Part shown: positions 7,449-16,738 of the stretch, piece by piece
Layout of the letters: each line of letters starts with the position of its first letter
How positions within the stretch are numbered: the first letter of the stretch is position 1
Source: Novosphingobium resinovorum
GTDB taxonomy: Bacteria > Pseudomonadota > Alphaproteobacteria > Sphingomonadales > Sphingomonadaceae
Direction: 5' to 3'
Assembly (NCBI RefSeq): GCF_027922145.1
Contig: NZ_BSFC01000007.1
Span: 58,792-122,791, forward strand
DNA length: 64,000 nucleotides
Notes under the pieces: generated by a model
Told to the model about the DNA's origin: nothing
The model's database searches: none
The model's input: the letters and a program-made list of their open reading frames with translations, nothing else
Position numbers and translations under genes: made by a program

Positions 7449-8434
7449 TGGGGCACGATATGCATATCAGGAACCGGCAGGCGATCGACATGCAGGCGAT
7501 CCAGTGGATCGAACGCCTGAGCCGCCCCGTGATCGACAGCGCCGCTGCGGCCGACTTCGACCGCTGGATCCTCAAGGACCCGCAGCACGTCGAAAGCTAT
7601 GCCCGCATGAGCGCGCTGTGGCAATCGGACGGACTGGCAGCCGCACTTCACGATCCCGCCACGCGCCCTGCCGCCTCGAACGACGATGAGGACGCTTGTG
7701 ATGCGCCGCGGAGCCGCCATCACCTGATGCGGCGACGCACGGTGCAGGCGGTCGCCTCGCTGTGCGTGCTATTGGTCGCCTGCATCGCCGTCCCTCGCCT
7801 GCTGGTGACCGACCGGATTTTTGCGACAGGTCACGGCGAGATGCGCACGGTATCGCTGCCCGACGGCTCAACCGTGCGGATGGACGGCGAGACGCGCATC
7901 GCCGTGCGCATCACGCCCTGGTCCCGCCATGTCGCGCTGGAACGCGGCGAGGCCTTCTTCGACGTAGCGCACGAGCGGATGCGCAATTTCACAGTCGACA
8001 CCGGCCGCGCCGCCGTATCGGTGCTTGGCACCGCTTTCGACATCGAACGGGTCGATGCCGACACCCGCGTCATCCAGGTCTATCGCGGACTGGTAAGCGT
8101 AGAGGCCGGCACCGGACGCGAATGGCGCCTGCCCGCAGGCAGCGGGCTGGAGCTCTCGGGCGAGCGGGTGCGCAGCCTTAAGGACGTGGAAGGCGATCGA
8201 CCCGATTGGACGAGCGGTTGGTACGAAGCCAACGACACACCCGTCGCACAACTGGTGCAGCGCCTCAACCGCACGGCACCCAAGGCTGTGGCGCTGGCCG
8301 ATCCAGCCCTCGGCGAATTGCTGGTGACCGGCCGCTTCCAGACCGGCGACGCTCGCGGCGTGCTCGACGCGGTGGCGGCAATCCACGATCTGCACTGGCG
8401 GGAAACAAATGGGAGCTATCTGTTGGAGCGGTAG
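7448..8434 (+). CDS. FecR-like anti-sigma factor / signal transducer
   Basis: A 328-residue inner-membrane protein. The start is the ATG overlapping the sigma-factor stop. The N-terminal DUF4880-type domain (AIQWIERLSRP...ADFDRWILKDPQHVESYARM) would hold the sigma factor in the cytoplasm. One membrane helix follows (QAVASLCVLLVACIAVP, about residue 100), then the periplasmic FecR domain (GEMRTVSLPDGSTVRMDG, FFDVAHERMRNFTVDT, VLGTAFDIERVD). The C-terminal part resembles an STN-like fold, which would contact the receptor's own STN domain. Confidence 0.9.
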   Translation: MGHDMHIRNRQAIDMQAIQWIERLSRPVIDSAAAADFDRWILKDPQHVESYARMSALWQSDGLAAALHDPATRPAASNDDEDACDAPRSRHHLMRRRTVQAVASLCVLLVACIAVPRLLVTDRIFATGHGEMRTVSLPDGSTVRMDGETRIAVRITPWSRHVALERGEAFFDVAHERMRNFTVDTGRAAVSVLGTAFDIERVDADTRVIQVYRGLVSVEAGTGREWRLPAGSGLELSGERVRSLKDVEGDRPDWTSGWYEANDTPVAQLVQRLNRTAPKAVALADPALGELLVTGRFQTGDARGVLDAVAAIHDLHWRETNGSYLLER

Positions 8435-8500
8435 AAAGCCTAGCCCATGACTGTCATCGAATATTCACAGTAAAGCCATGAAATTGTAAGAAAATTATTT

Positions 8501-8529
8501 TGTCGGGTTTTGCCTGCCAGCCGCGTCTG
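8501..8529 (+). promoter_or_regulatory. Candidate ECF-sigma promoter of the STN receptor
   Basis: TGTCGG at 8501-8506 and CGTCTG at 8524-8529 are 17 bases apart, 39 bases before the receptor ATG. CGTC is a common -10 core for ECF sigma factors. The assignment to the adjacent FecI-like sigma factor is inference from position only. Confidence 0.35.
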
Positions 8530-8567
8530 AGCCCTGAACGCTAAGTTCAGCTGGGGGTATTTCTTCG

Positions 8568-11500
8568 ATGTTTCTTCCGTACCGGCCCGCCGTATCGGCG
8601 CTGGCCATAGCCGTGGCGACCGTCTGCACGACACCCGTTGCCGCAGCCGAGCGGCGCTACGCTTTCGCGATCCCCGCGCAAGATCTCGCGCATGCGCTGC
8701 AGGAATTCTCGCGCATCACCGGCGTGCCCGTCGCCGCTTCGTCGGACGCGTTGCGCGGTCGCCGTAGCCAGGCCGTTTCGGGCACGATGTCGGCGCAGGG
8801 CGCGCTCCAACTGCTAATCGGCGGCGCCAATGTCGATACGCAGCGACGCGGCGGCACGATCATCGTCAAACCGCTGGCTGCGCGCGTCCAGCCTGCCGCC
8901 GCGCTGGCTAAACCTGCACCGCGCAGTGCTGCACCCGCCCCGGCCTATCGCCCGGCGGAAGCGCACATGGCCGAAGAAGAACCGGCCAACGGCGAGATCG
9001 TCGTCACCGGCTATGTCGAGGCGGTGCAGAAGGCGCTTGAGGTGAAGCGGAAGACCGACGTCGTCTCGGACACCATCATGGCCGACGACATGGGCAAGCT
9101 GCCCGCCAACAACGTGTCCGAAGCGCTGTCCCGCATGCCCGGCGTCAACGCGGTGCGCGATTCCGCCACCGGCGAAGGCGATCGCATCACCGTGCGCGGC
9201 ATGTCCACCGAACTGAACAACTACTCGATGAACGGCGTGCGCGTGGGCGGCGCCGGATCGCGCGACGACAACTTCTTTCGCGGCGTGCGCCTGAGCGTGC
9301 TGCCGCCCGACGGGATCAAGCAGATCACCGTCTACAAGACGCTCACCCCCGACCGCGACGGCGATGCGCTAGGCGGCTCGGTGGACATCTCGACGCCGAC
9401 CGCGTTCGATCAGGATCCCACCTACTTCCGCCTCTCGGCCGAAGGCGGCATGCTGGACAAGTTCGATCACAAGAAGTCCGCGCAGGTATCCGGGGCGTTC
9501 TCTCGCCAGTTCAGCGACAACTTCGGCGTCTTCGTCTCGGGCAGCTACAGCCGCCGCAAGTCGCAGTTCGAACAGAACGGTGTCGACGGCGACAACCAAC
9601 CCGACACCTGGTATTCCGACAGCGAGACGCTGGGCTGGGACCCCAACCGCTTCGTGATGCGCGGCATGGACCTGGGCTTCGGCGAGACCGACGTGGAGCG
9701 CTTCGGCGGCAACACCAGCGTCGATTACCGCTCGGACAACCATGACCTCCACTTCCGAGGGCAGTACAACAAGTACCGCAAGAAGGAATTCCTCAACCGC
9801 CTGAACTTCCGCAACGACACCTCGAAGAACTCGACCCGGCTGTCGCAGGTGGACACCGACGACACCAGTCTGGCGCAGCCCGACGACAGCGTGGTCGGCT
9901 ACGACGACGAGTTGGGCCGCATCTACAGCTACACCACCGACCAGATCGTCGACCGTGACGGCGACGGCATCATCACCGACGCGGACCGGTCGGCCAAGTC
10001 GTTCTACAGCCTCAACGGCGGCTCGGGCACCTGGGACCCGCAGGGCTTCCGCCTGCGCCGCTTCTGGGAAGCCACCAACGAGAGCGGCAGCCTGGCCTCG
10101 GCCAACCTCGGCGGCGTCTCGCGCCTAGGCACCGTGACGATCGACTACGACGTGTCTTACGCCAAGTCGGAAGATAACCTCGACGACGGCTACACGCTGG
10201 AATTCCGCAGCGACAAGTACGGCTGGCTGGGCAACGAAGGCGTGCTGTTCTCCAGCAGCGAGGATTCGCGCTTCCCCAAGTGGCTGCTCAACGATGCGGG
10301 TCTAGCAGCGGTGCAGGACCCGTCCGAATATGCCTTCAGCAGCCTCGAAGGCGAAGTCGGCGGCAGCAGTGAAAGGCTGTGGCAGGCGCAGACCAACGTG
10401 CTGTGGAAGCCGGACAGCGGATGGCTGGAATCGGTCAAGGTGGGCGGCAAGTTCTACGACTCGCGCCGCTATACCTACCAAGGCTCTTTCCTGAACCTCG
10501 AGACCGACGGCACCATGGCCGATTTCTCGCAGTTCTACGGCGCGGACGTGACCAGCCTGTTCGGAGGCGCCTACACCGGGGTCTACCGCCTCGGCCAGAC
10601 GCTGAACAACGCCAAGATGCTGGCCGAACTGCAGCGCGCCGAAAAAGGCGAGAGCACCATGTTCGAAGGCGTGGCGACCGATCCGTCCCAGGCAGTCCTG
10701 TCGAACGAGGACAGCTTCCGGTTCAATGAACGCGTGATCTCCGGCTACGCCATGGCGACCGCGCGCATCGGCAAGGCGCAGATCATTGCCGGCGTCCGCG
10801 TGGAAGCCACCCGCAACACGATCGATGCCTACACCATGGACGAGGTGCAGGGCGCGCGCTTCACGACCGACACCAGCAGCTTCGCCAACGTGCTGCCCTC
10901 GATCCATGTAAACTACGACTTCGACCGCAAGACCCGCCTGCGCGGCGCGGTGTGGACCAGTTTCGCCCGGCCCGACATCGCCCGCATGAGCTCTGCCCGC
11001 GAATACAGCTACGATACCGACCCCGATGGCGACGGCGAGGAGAACTCCACCTCGGACTGGGTGCTGCTCGCGATCGAGCAGGGCAACCCCAACCTCAAGC
11101 CGATGCGCTCGCTCAACCTCGACATGTCGCTGGAGCATTACGCCGGGAACACCGGGTCGTATTCGGTGGCGCTGTACTACAAGCACATCACCAACTTCCT
11201 GTTCCGCTCCTCCTCCAGCAACATCCGCGACGGAACGCTGGGCGAGAACGTCGACCCTGCAGGCGTGGCGATCTCGATGCCCAACAACGGCAAGTGGGCC
11301 GAAGTCTACGGCGTGGAGTTCAGCGTGCAGCAGCAGCTGCCCTGGCTGCCCGGCATCCTCAGCTCGCTGGGCGTGGGCGGCAACCTGACGCTGCAGCGCT
11401 CGAAGGCGGTAACCGGCCTCTCGTGGCACCCCGAGGGCTACACCCTGCCGCTGATGGAAACGCCCGAAACGGTCGCCAACCTGCAGATCTTCTGGAAGCG

Positions 11501-11774
11501 CAAGGGCTGGGAAATCTACGGTGCCTGGAACTACCAGTCGGAGTTCATGGGCGGCATCAACGACTTCGGCAACAACCCCTACGAACAGGGCTACAGCTTC
11601 GTCGACCTGACCTTCCGCAAGACCTTCATGAAGAAGTCGTCGATCCAGTTCCAGGTCCGCAACCTCTTCGATTCCCACACATATTGGGAAACCGTCTCGT
11701 CCGGCACCGGCGCCAGCCGCGCCTATGTCAAGAACGGCCGCAGCATGACGCTCGGCTTCAACATGATCTTCTGA
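8568..11774 (+). CDS. STN-domain TonB-dependent receptor / transducer
   Basis: A 1068-residue outer-membrane receptor. After a signal peptide (to about residue 27, VAAAE) comes an STN domain (RYAFAIPAQDLAHALQEFSR to about residue 105), the part that talks to FecR. A Pro/Ala-rich linker leads to the TonB box EIVVTGYVEAV. The plug (MADDMGKLPANNVSEALSRM) and very long barrel are of the Xanthomonas/Caulobacter type. It ends in GFNMIF with the terminal Phe needed for barrel assembly. Regulation by the upstream sigma/anti-sigma pair is likely. The purple acid phosphatase gene starts 11 bases downstream, so the ligand may be a phosphorylated compound. Confidence 0.92.
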   Translation: MFLPYRPAVSALAIAVATVCTTPVAAAERRYAFAIPAQDLAHALQEFSRITGVPVAASSDALRGRRSQAVSGTMSAQGALQLLIGGANVDTQRRGGTIIVKPLAARVQPAAALAKPAPRSAAPAPAYRPAEAHMAEEEPANGEIVVTGYVEAVQKALEVKRKTDVVSDTIMADDMGKLPANNVSEALSRMPGVNAVRDSATGEGDRITVRGMSTELNNYSMNGVRVGGAGSRDDNFFRGVRLSVLPPDGIKQITVYKTLTPDRDGDALGGSVDISTPTAFDQDPTYFRLSAEGGMLDKFDHKKSAQVSGAFSRQFSDNFGVFVSGSYSRRKSQFEQNGVDGDNQPDTWYSDSETLGWDPNRFVMRGMDLGFGETDVERFGGNTSVDYRSDNHDLHFRGQYNKYRKKEFLNRLNFRNDTSKNSTRLSQVDTDDTSLAQPDDSVVGYDDELGRIYSYTTDQIVDRDGDGIITDADRSAKSFYSLNGGSGTWDPQGFRLRRFWEATNESGSLASANLGGVSRLGTVTIDYDVSYAKSEDNLDDGYTLEFRSDKYGWLGNEGVLFSSSEDSRFPKWLLNDAGLAAVQDPSEYAFSSLEGEVGGSSERLWQAQTNVLWKPDSGWLESVKVGGKFYDSRRYTYQGSFLNLETDGTMADFSQFYGADVTSLFGGAYTGVYRLGQTLNNAKMLAELQRAEKGESTMFEGVATDPSQAVLSNEDSFRFNERVISGYAMATARIGKAQIIAGVRVEATRNTIDAYTMDEVQGARFTTDTSSFANVLPSIHVNYDFDRKTRLRGAVWTSFARPDIARMSSAREYSYDTDPDGDGEENSTSDWVLLAIEQGNPNLKPMRSLNLDMSLEHYAGNTGSYSVALYYKHITNFLFRSSSSNIRDGTLGENVDPAGVAISMPNNGKWAEVYGVEFSVQQQLPWLPGILSSLGVGGNLTLQRSKAVTGLSWHPEGYTLPLMETPETVANLQIFWKRKGWEIYGAWNYQSEFMGGINDFGNNPYEQGYSFVDLTFRKTFMKKSSIQFQVRNLFDSHTYWETVSSGTGASRAYVKNGRSMTLGFNMIF

Positions 11775-11785
11775 GGGGAACAAGG

Positions 11786-13075
11786 ATGACTGCGACCCGA
11801 ACCCTTGCCAGCGCGCTGTTGCTGAGCGCGTTTCCCCTCAGCGCGGCGGGGGCGGCTGATGCCGTTCCCGCCGCGCCCCCTGCGGTGATCCTCGCCCCGG
11901 CGACGGTGAACCCCGAGCGCATCGTGCTCAATCTCACCGCCGACCCGGCGAGCGAGATGGCGGTGACCTGGCGCTCGGCGCCGGGCTCTGCCGGGCAGGT
12001 GCAATATGCGGTGGCGACCAGCAGCCCGGACTTCGTGAAATCCCCGATGACCCTCGCCGCGACGACCGACGACGCCGTCCTGCCCGTGCGCGAGGACCCC
12101 GCCTTCCGTGCCGCCTATCACTCGGCGGTGCTGAAGGGCCTGCAGGCCGATACCGTCTACGCCTACCGCGTGGGCGACGGCACGCACTGGTCCGAATGGC
12201 TGCAGTTCCGCACCGCCTCGCGCGAGGCGAAGCCGTTCCGCTTCATCTACATGGGCGACATGCAGAACCAGATCCTGTCCGAAGCCTCGCGCACGCTGCG
12301 CATGGCCTTCCGGCAGGCGGGCGACGCGGCGTTCACGATCCATGCGGGCGATCTCATCAACCGCCACGACAGCGACGCCGAATGGGGCGAATGGTTCACG
12401 GCCGGCGGCTTCCTCTATGCCCAGACCCCGCAGATGCCGACGCCGGGCAATCACGAATACGTCAAGGACGAGACCGCCCGCGCCGGCTCCTCGATCAACG
12501 GCCAGTGGCGCCGCCAGTTCACCCTGCCCGAAGACGGCCCGGCCGACGTTCCCGCCAGCCGCGAAACCAGCTGGTACACCGACTATCAGGGCCTGCGCCT
12601 GATCTCGATCGATTCCATGCAGGTCGACCGCGATGAGAAGGCGAGGAAATCCATCATCAAGTGGCTCGATGGCCTTCTGGCGCACAACCCCAGCCATTGG
12701 ACGGTGATGTTCCTGCACTTCCCGCTGTTCTCCAGCGAACCGGGCCGCGACAACCCGAAAGTGCGCGCGGCACTGAAACCGCTGATCGACAAGTACAAGG
12801 TCGATCTGGTGCTGCAGGGCCACGACCATGGCTATGCACGCGGCGCAATCGGCCCAGATGGCCCGACCACCGACGATGCCGGCTCAACGTATGCGGTGTC
12901 GGTGGCCGGTCCCAAAATGTACGATGTCGGCAGCTTGACCTGGGCGCGCAAGTCGGCGTCACGCACGCAGGCCTATCAAGTTATCGATGTGACTCCGGAT
13001 CACCTGACCTACCGCGCCTACACTGCCACCGGCGAAGCGCTCGACGAAGTCTCGCTGCGTAAAAATACACGTTGA
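11786..13075 (+). CDS. Secreted purple acid phosphatase-type metallophosphoesterase
   Basis: A 429-residue protein with a signal peptide ending near SAAGAAD. An N-terminal fibronectin-III-like purple-acid-phosphatase domain (about residues 35-145) is followed by the calcineurin-like catalytic domain. The five metal-binding motifs are visible: GDMQ (Asp158), GDLINRHD (Asp189), GNHE (Asn222, His223), HF in FLHFPLF, and GHDHGY. ATG 11786 follows a GAACAAGG Shine-Dalgarno-like stretch. It should cleave phosphomonoesters outside the cytoplasm. Its place directly after the STN receptor suggests release or processing of the receptor's substrate. Confidence 0.92.
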   Translation: MTATRTLASALLLSAFPLSAAGAADAVPAAPPAVILAPATVNPERIVLNLTADPASEMAVTWRSAPGSAGQVQYAVATSSPDFVKSPMTLAATTDDAVLPVREDPAFRAAYHSAVLKGLQADTVYAYRVGDGTHWSEWLQFRTASREAKPFRFIYMGDMQNQILSEASRTLRMAFRQAGDAAFTIHAGDLINRHDSDAEWGEWFTAGGFLYAQTPQMPTPGNHEYVKDETARAGSSINGQWRRQFTLPEDGPADVPASRETSWYTDYQGLRLISIDSMQVDRDEKARKSIIKWLDGLLAHNPSHWTVMFLHFPLFSSEPGRDNPKVRAALKPLIDKYKVDLVLQGHDHGYARGAIGPDGPTTDDAGSTYAVSVAGPKMYDVGSLTWARKSASRTQAYQVIDVTPDHLTYRAYTATGEALDEVSLRKNTR

Positions 13076-13557
13076 CGGCCGGGATCTGGAAACCATCAGT
13101 TCGGAAGCAAGCTTTCCTCGCCGCGACGGACACCTTAGCCATCGCGACGAGGATTCTTAAACTGCCCGAGGATAGCAAAGGCGAGGTGTTAGAACTGATC
13201 GTGTCGATAGGCATGAAATCCTTTAAAAAATCGGGATATCGACAGAGTTTTGGCGCAGCCTTACGATCGACGAATGGTACAGCCCCCATATTGACAGTTA
13301 CTTATAATTACCAATACCCGGCTGGGCAGTGCTCATAAGGTGCCTGTCAATCGCTACTGCCGTCGATCCTTAGCTGACACTCAGACTCGGATTGCCTACG
13401 TCTACTCCGGCTTGTCTGCTTTCTTTATATCCGCAATCTTTCCGCTGCGGCGCCGCGCGATATTTCCAAAAACATTCTGCGACCAATCAGACACTCTTGT
13501 GTCTTGGGAAGGGTTGGGATAGCGCGCTGTGCCTGCGCCCTCATCGGCGCGGACGAG
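13076..13557. other. Intergenic stretch before the cobalamin riboswitch
   Basis: About 480 bases, more AT-rich than the neighbours. Short open frames exist (for example 13072-13338, TTG start) but show no family similarity, no convincing Shine-Dalgarno and overlap the phosphatase stop. The promoter for the riboswitch transcript should lie at its right end; I could not pick one with confidence. Confidence 0.5.
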
Positions 13558-13785
13558 ATCGCGCCGGTGCTTCGAAAGAGGCTTAAAAGGGAACGCGGTG
13601 AGAGGGGTTTTTGCCCCTCGAATCCGAGGCTGTCCCTGCAACTGTAAGCGGTGAGCGCGATGCATATGCGCGGCGGGGCGAAGGGTCCTGCCGCCAGTCA
13701 CTGGGCCGGACGCTGCAACATGCGAGGCCTGGGAAGGCCGTGCATCGCTGCGTTGACCCGTGAGCCAGGAGACCTGCCTGCGTCT
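13558..13785 (+). promoter_or_regulatory. Cobalamin riboswitch (aptamer)
   Basis: The conserved landmarks occur in order: a CCGGTGC start, GGCTTAAAAGGGAA near 13591, CGGTGAGA, then AATCCGAGGCTG..CCCTGCAACTGTAAGCGGTGAGC (13621-13655, given in parts), GCCAGTCACTGG, CTGGGAAGGCC, TGACCCGTGAGCCAGGAGAC and the closing CCTGCC. This is the class I/B12-box architecture. It lies about 190 bases before a TonB receptor gene, so adenosylcobalamin or a related corrinoid should switch that receptor off. Confidence 0.95.
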
Positions 13786-13877
13786 GGTCGCTCATGCCGT
13801 GGTCCAGGGGGTGGCCAGGGCCCGGAATCATTCCGTTCGAGCGACGAACCAGCGGTGGAGGCCGCATCGGTTCGCGC

Positions 13878-13925
13878 AGACGGTCGCCCGCGGCGTCCGG
13901 CCGCAGGCGCGTGCCGACCGTCTTT
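13878..13925 (+). terminator. Possible expression-platform hairpin of the riboswitch
   Basis: AGACGGTCG (13878-13886) pairs with CGACCGTCT (13915-13923), nine perfect base pairs, with an inner GCGGC/GCCGC stem and TTT at the 3' side. It lies between the aptamer and the receptor start. It could be a terminator controlled by ligand binding; the U-tract is short, so this is tentative. Confidence 0.35.
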
Positions 13926-13973
13926 ATGGCGGCACGTCTCCCACCCAGTCGCAGGCGCCCGGGGGGAATGACG

Positions 13974-16022
13974 ATGAATTTGATGACAACCGTTGCGCTG
14001 GTGCGCATCGCGACAGGGATCGCGACTGGCAGCGCAATGGTACTGGCGACGGTGCCAGCGCAAGCCAAAGAGGTCCCCGCCGACATCGCACCCGGCGGCT
14101 CCAGTGAGATCGTGGTGTTCGGACGCGGCGAGGCCAAGATCGGCACCGCTCATGCCGCCAGCGAAGGTAGCGTCGGCGGATCCGACCTGCTGGTCCGTCC
14201 GCTGCTGCGGGTCGCCGAACTGCTCGAGGCGGTGCCCGGCATGGTGGCGGCGCAGCATTCGGGCAGCGGCAAGGCTAACCAGTACTTCCTGCGCGGCTTC
14301 AACCTTGATCACGGCACCGACTTCACGACCTACATCGACGGCGTGCAGATGAACCTGCGTAGCCATGGTCACGGTCAGGGTTATCTCGATCTCAACGGTC
14401 TGATCCCCGAGGTCGTCGCCCGAGAGGATTTTCGCAAGGGACCGTACCGCGCCGATGGCGGCGACTTCGCACTGGCGGGCGCGGCCTCCATGACCACTAT
14501 CGATGGGTTCGACCGCCCGTGGATCTCGGTCGAAGGGGGATCCTACATGTCGGGGCGCCTGGCCGCCGGTGGAACCGTCAAGGATGTGGCGGGTGGCAGC
14601 CTGACGCTGGTGGGGCAGGCGAAGCGCTATGACGGGCCCTGGCAGGAGGCAGAACACCTTCGGCATTACTCCGGCTTCGCGAAGTACACCGCGCCCACCG
14701 GCGGAGGCACCCTCGAAGCTTCGCTCCATGCCTACCACGCCACCTGGCGGCCGACCGAGCAGATCCCGGAGCGGATCATCGGCAGCGCGCTGTGTCCTGA
14801 CGAGTTCTGCTCGCCCGATCCTTCGGCGCGCGGCCGCACCACACGCTGGGTTGGCAACATCGCGATGCGGCAGCCGAGCTGGAACGCGAATGTCTATGCC
14901 CAGTACTACAACTGGAACATGTATTCGAACCCGACGTACGCCGATCCCGATGGCACCAGTGCGCAGATCGACCAGTTCGACAAGCGCTGGATCGTGGGCC
15001 TCACCGCGCGCAAGCAGTGGGATGTGGACTCGACGCTGCAATTGAGCGTGGGAACCGAAAACCGCTACGATCACATCGGCAATGTCGGGGTAAATCGCGC
15101 AGACACCCGCGCCTTCCTGTCCTCACTGGGACGATACCACGTCGAGGAACTGTCCGGCGCGCTCTACGGTGAAGCGACCTGGAAGCCGGCGCGTGGCCTC
15201 AGGCTGACCGGCGGCATGCGGGCAGATTACTACCGCTACACGGTTCGCGCGCGAGATGCCGTGGCGGCCGATCTGGGAACCGGCAGTGGGCATGATTCCA
15301 TCATATCACCCAAGGTATCTGCAGCCTACGAGATCGTCCCTCAGTTCGAGGTCTACGCCAACTGGGGACGCGGTTTCCACTCCAACGACGTGCGCGGCGC
15401 GATAAACGTGGAATCCCCCGTGCCCGTGCTCGTGCGCGGCACCGGCAAGGAATTGGGCGGGCGCCTGCAACTGGGCACCGTCTCGCTGACGGCCACGTAC
15501 TGGTGGCTCGACGTGGGCAGCGAACTGCGCTTCGTCGGCGATTCCAACGCGGTGGAGCCGACTGGCGCCAGCAAGCGTCATGGCTACGAGGTAGTCGGGT
15601 TCTGGCGGCCGCTGCCGTGGCTGGCACTCGACGGCAGCTATGTCGCCAGTCACTCGCGCTACGACAATGGCGATCGCATTCCCAACGCGGTCGAGAACGC
15701 GGTCTCTGCCGGCGCGGCGATCGTGCTCGACTCATGGGAGGCGAGCGTGCGCGTCCGACATCTGGGGCCCTACCCGCTGATCGAGGACAATTCGGTGCGC
15801 GACAAGGGCAGCACGATCGTCAACGCCCGCGCCGCATGGAAGGGCCGCAAGATCGAGATCTACGGTGAGGTGCTGAATATCTTCGACAGCCACGACAAGG
15901 ACATCGCGTACTACTACGAATCCTACATCCCGGCGTTCGACACCCATGGCCCGGTGGAGGGGCGTCTCAGCCGCGTGATCGAGCCGCGCACGTTCAAGAT
16001 CGGCGCACGCTTCACATTCTGA
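13974..16022 (+). CDS. TonB-dependent receptor controlled by a cobalamin riboswitch
   Basis: A 682-residue outer-membrane receptor. I chose ATG 13974 because a G-rich Shine-Dalgarno (13961-13967) sits six bases ahead; ATG 13968 is too close. The signal peptide ends near VPAQA-K. The TonB box is close to SEIVVFGR, the plug contains FLRGFNLDHGTDFTTYIDG and NLRSHGHGQGYLDLNGLIPE, and the barrel ends in FKIGARFTF. The plug is His-rich and does not look like classical BtuB; this is a different receptor subfamily. The riboswitch makes corrinoid import the best guess. A strong terminator hairpin follows. Confidence 0.9.
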   Translation: MNLMTTVALVRIATGIATGSAMVLATVPAQAKEVPADIAPGGSSEIVVFGRGEAKIGTAHAASEGSVGGSDLLVRPLLRVAELLEAVPGMVAAQHSGSGKANQYFLRGFNLDHGTDFTTYIDGVQMNLRSHGHGQGYLDLNGLIPEVVAREDFRKGPYRADGGDFALAGAASMTTIDGFDRPWISVEGGSYMSGRLAAGGTVKDVAGGSLTLVGQAKRYDGPWQEAEHLRHYSGFAKYTAPTGGGTLEASLHAYHATWRPTEQIPERIIGSALCPDEFCSPDPSARGRTTRWVGNIAMRQPSWNANVYAQYYNWNMYSNPTYADPDGTSAQIDQFDKRWIVGLTARKQWDVDSTLQLSVGTENRYDHIGNVGVNRADTRAFLSSLGRYHVEELSGALYGEATWKPARGLRLTGGMRADYYRYTVRARDAVAADLGTGSGHDSIISPKVSAAYEIVPQFEVYANWGRGFHSNDVRGAINVESPVPVLVRGTGKELGGRLQLGTVSLTATYWWLDVGSELRFVGDSNAVEPTGASKRHGYEVVGFWRPLPWLALDGSYVASHSRYDNGDRIPNAVENAVSAGAAIVLDSWEASVRVRHLGPYPLIEDNSVRDKGSTIVNARAAWKGRKIEIYGEVLNIFDSHDKDIAYYYESYIPAFDTHGPVEGRLSRVIEPRTFKIGARFTF

Positions 16023-16027
16023 TCAAA

Positions 16028-16064
16028 CGCCCTGCCCTGCCCCGCCGTTCGGCAGGGCAGGGCG
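16028..16064 (+). terminator. Strong hairpin after the riboswitch-controlled receptor
   Basis: Arms CGCCCTGCCCTGCC (16028-16041) and its exact complement (16051-16064), a 14-bp perfect stem with a nine-base loop starting five bases after the stop codon. No U-tract follows. Confidence 0.7.
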
Positions 16065-16244
16065 TGGTCGTGCTGCGATTCTACTCAATGCGAAGATCCG
16101 TTCCGACCCTGGTTGGTCGCTCAATCGCCGATTTCCATTCCCCAGGTGCAGCCCGTCTGCTTTGTCGGTCACGAAGTAGGAATGGCACTATCTTGTCCGA
16201 CTAAGTTTACATCTGCGGTGTGCGCGTCCACGATTTGCGTCCGC

Positions 16245-16565
16245 TTAGTCGCCGTTGGCATCGACCATAAATACAATAGGTTTGCCTCGCGACGTCGGAT
16301 CCCATCCTGCCGACAATGCTGCTCGCACGCCGCGTGAAGCAATCGTGTCGTTGATATGCAATCGCCCTTTCGGCAATCCTTTCAACAGGCGCTTTGGCGC
16401 CGGAAATTCCAGCACTGCTTCACGTGGCATGTCGTGCTGACGCAGGGACACCGTCATGCCCTTCCAGCCATCGGAAGAAGATAATTGAGGGTCGGTGAGG
16501 AGTTCCCAGTCATATTTGAACCCATCGATTTCGACGGTGCCGCCACGGCCATGTTTGTGAAGCAT
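16245..16565 (-). CDS. Conserved hypothetical protein, 106 aa
   Basis: A small soluble protein with no signal peptide or membrane segment. It begins MLHKHGRGGTVEIDGFKYDW and continues with a charged, balanced composition (WKGMTVSLRQHD, LEFPAPKRLLKGLPKGRLHI, GKPIVFMVDANGD) that looks like real coding sequence rather than a shadow frame. I do not recognise the family. It stands alone between the receptor terminator and rlmJ; no operon partner is apparent. Confidence 0.65.
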   Translation of the reverse strand: MLHKHGRGGTVEIDGFKYDWELLTDPQLSSSDGWKGMTVSLRQHDMPREAVLEFPAPKRLLKGLPKGRLHINDTIASRGVRAALSAGWDPTSRGKPIVFMVDANGD

Positions 16566-16738
16566 GACATGCCTCTAGCATACCGGCAGCTACACTCCAC
16601 CCTTCCCTCATGATCGTCGCCTGATACGCGCCCATTTCCTTTAGGCATACGGCGAACGCAGGCTGATTGCCTGTGCAGGCGGCGTCCTTCAGCGCCCGGC
16701 CCTTCCCCCCTCCGAAAGAAGGGAAGGATAGGGGCATT

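Noticed and set aside
13072..13338. 88-residue frame from a TTG after the phosphatase
   Set aside because: Starts inside the phosphatase stop region, no Shine-Dalgarno, no family features; more AT-rich non-coding DNA.
13794..13973. N-terminal extension of the cobalamin-controlled receptor
   Set aside because: It would translate part of the riboswitch region; the signal peptide starts at 13974.
16510..16737. Minus-strand frame containing KEMGAYQATIMREGWSVAAG
   Set aside because: Protein-like middle part, but it overlaps the start of the 106-residue gene, lacks a clear start and has no recognised family; too weak to call a gene.
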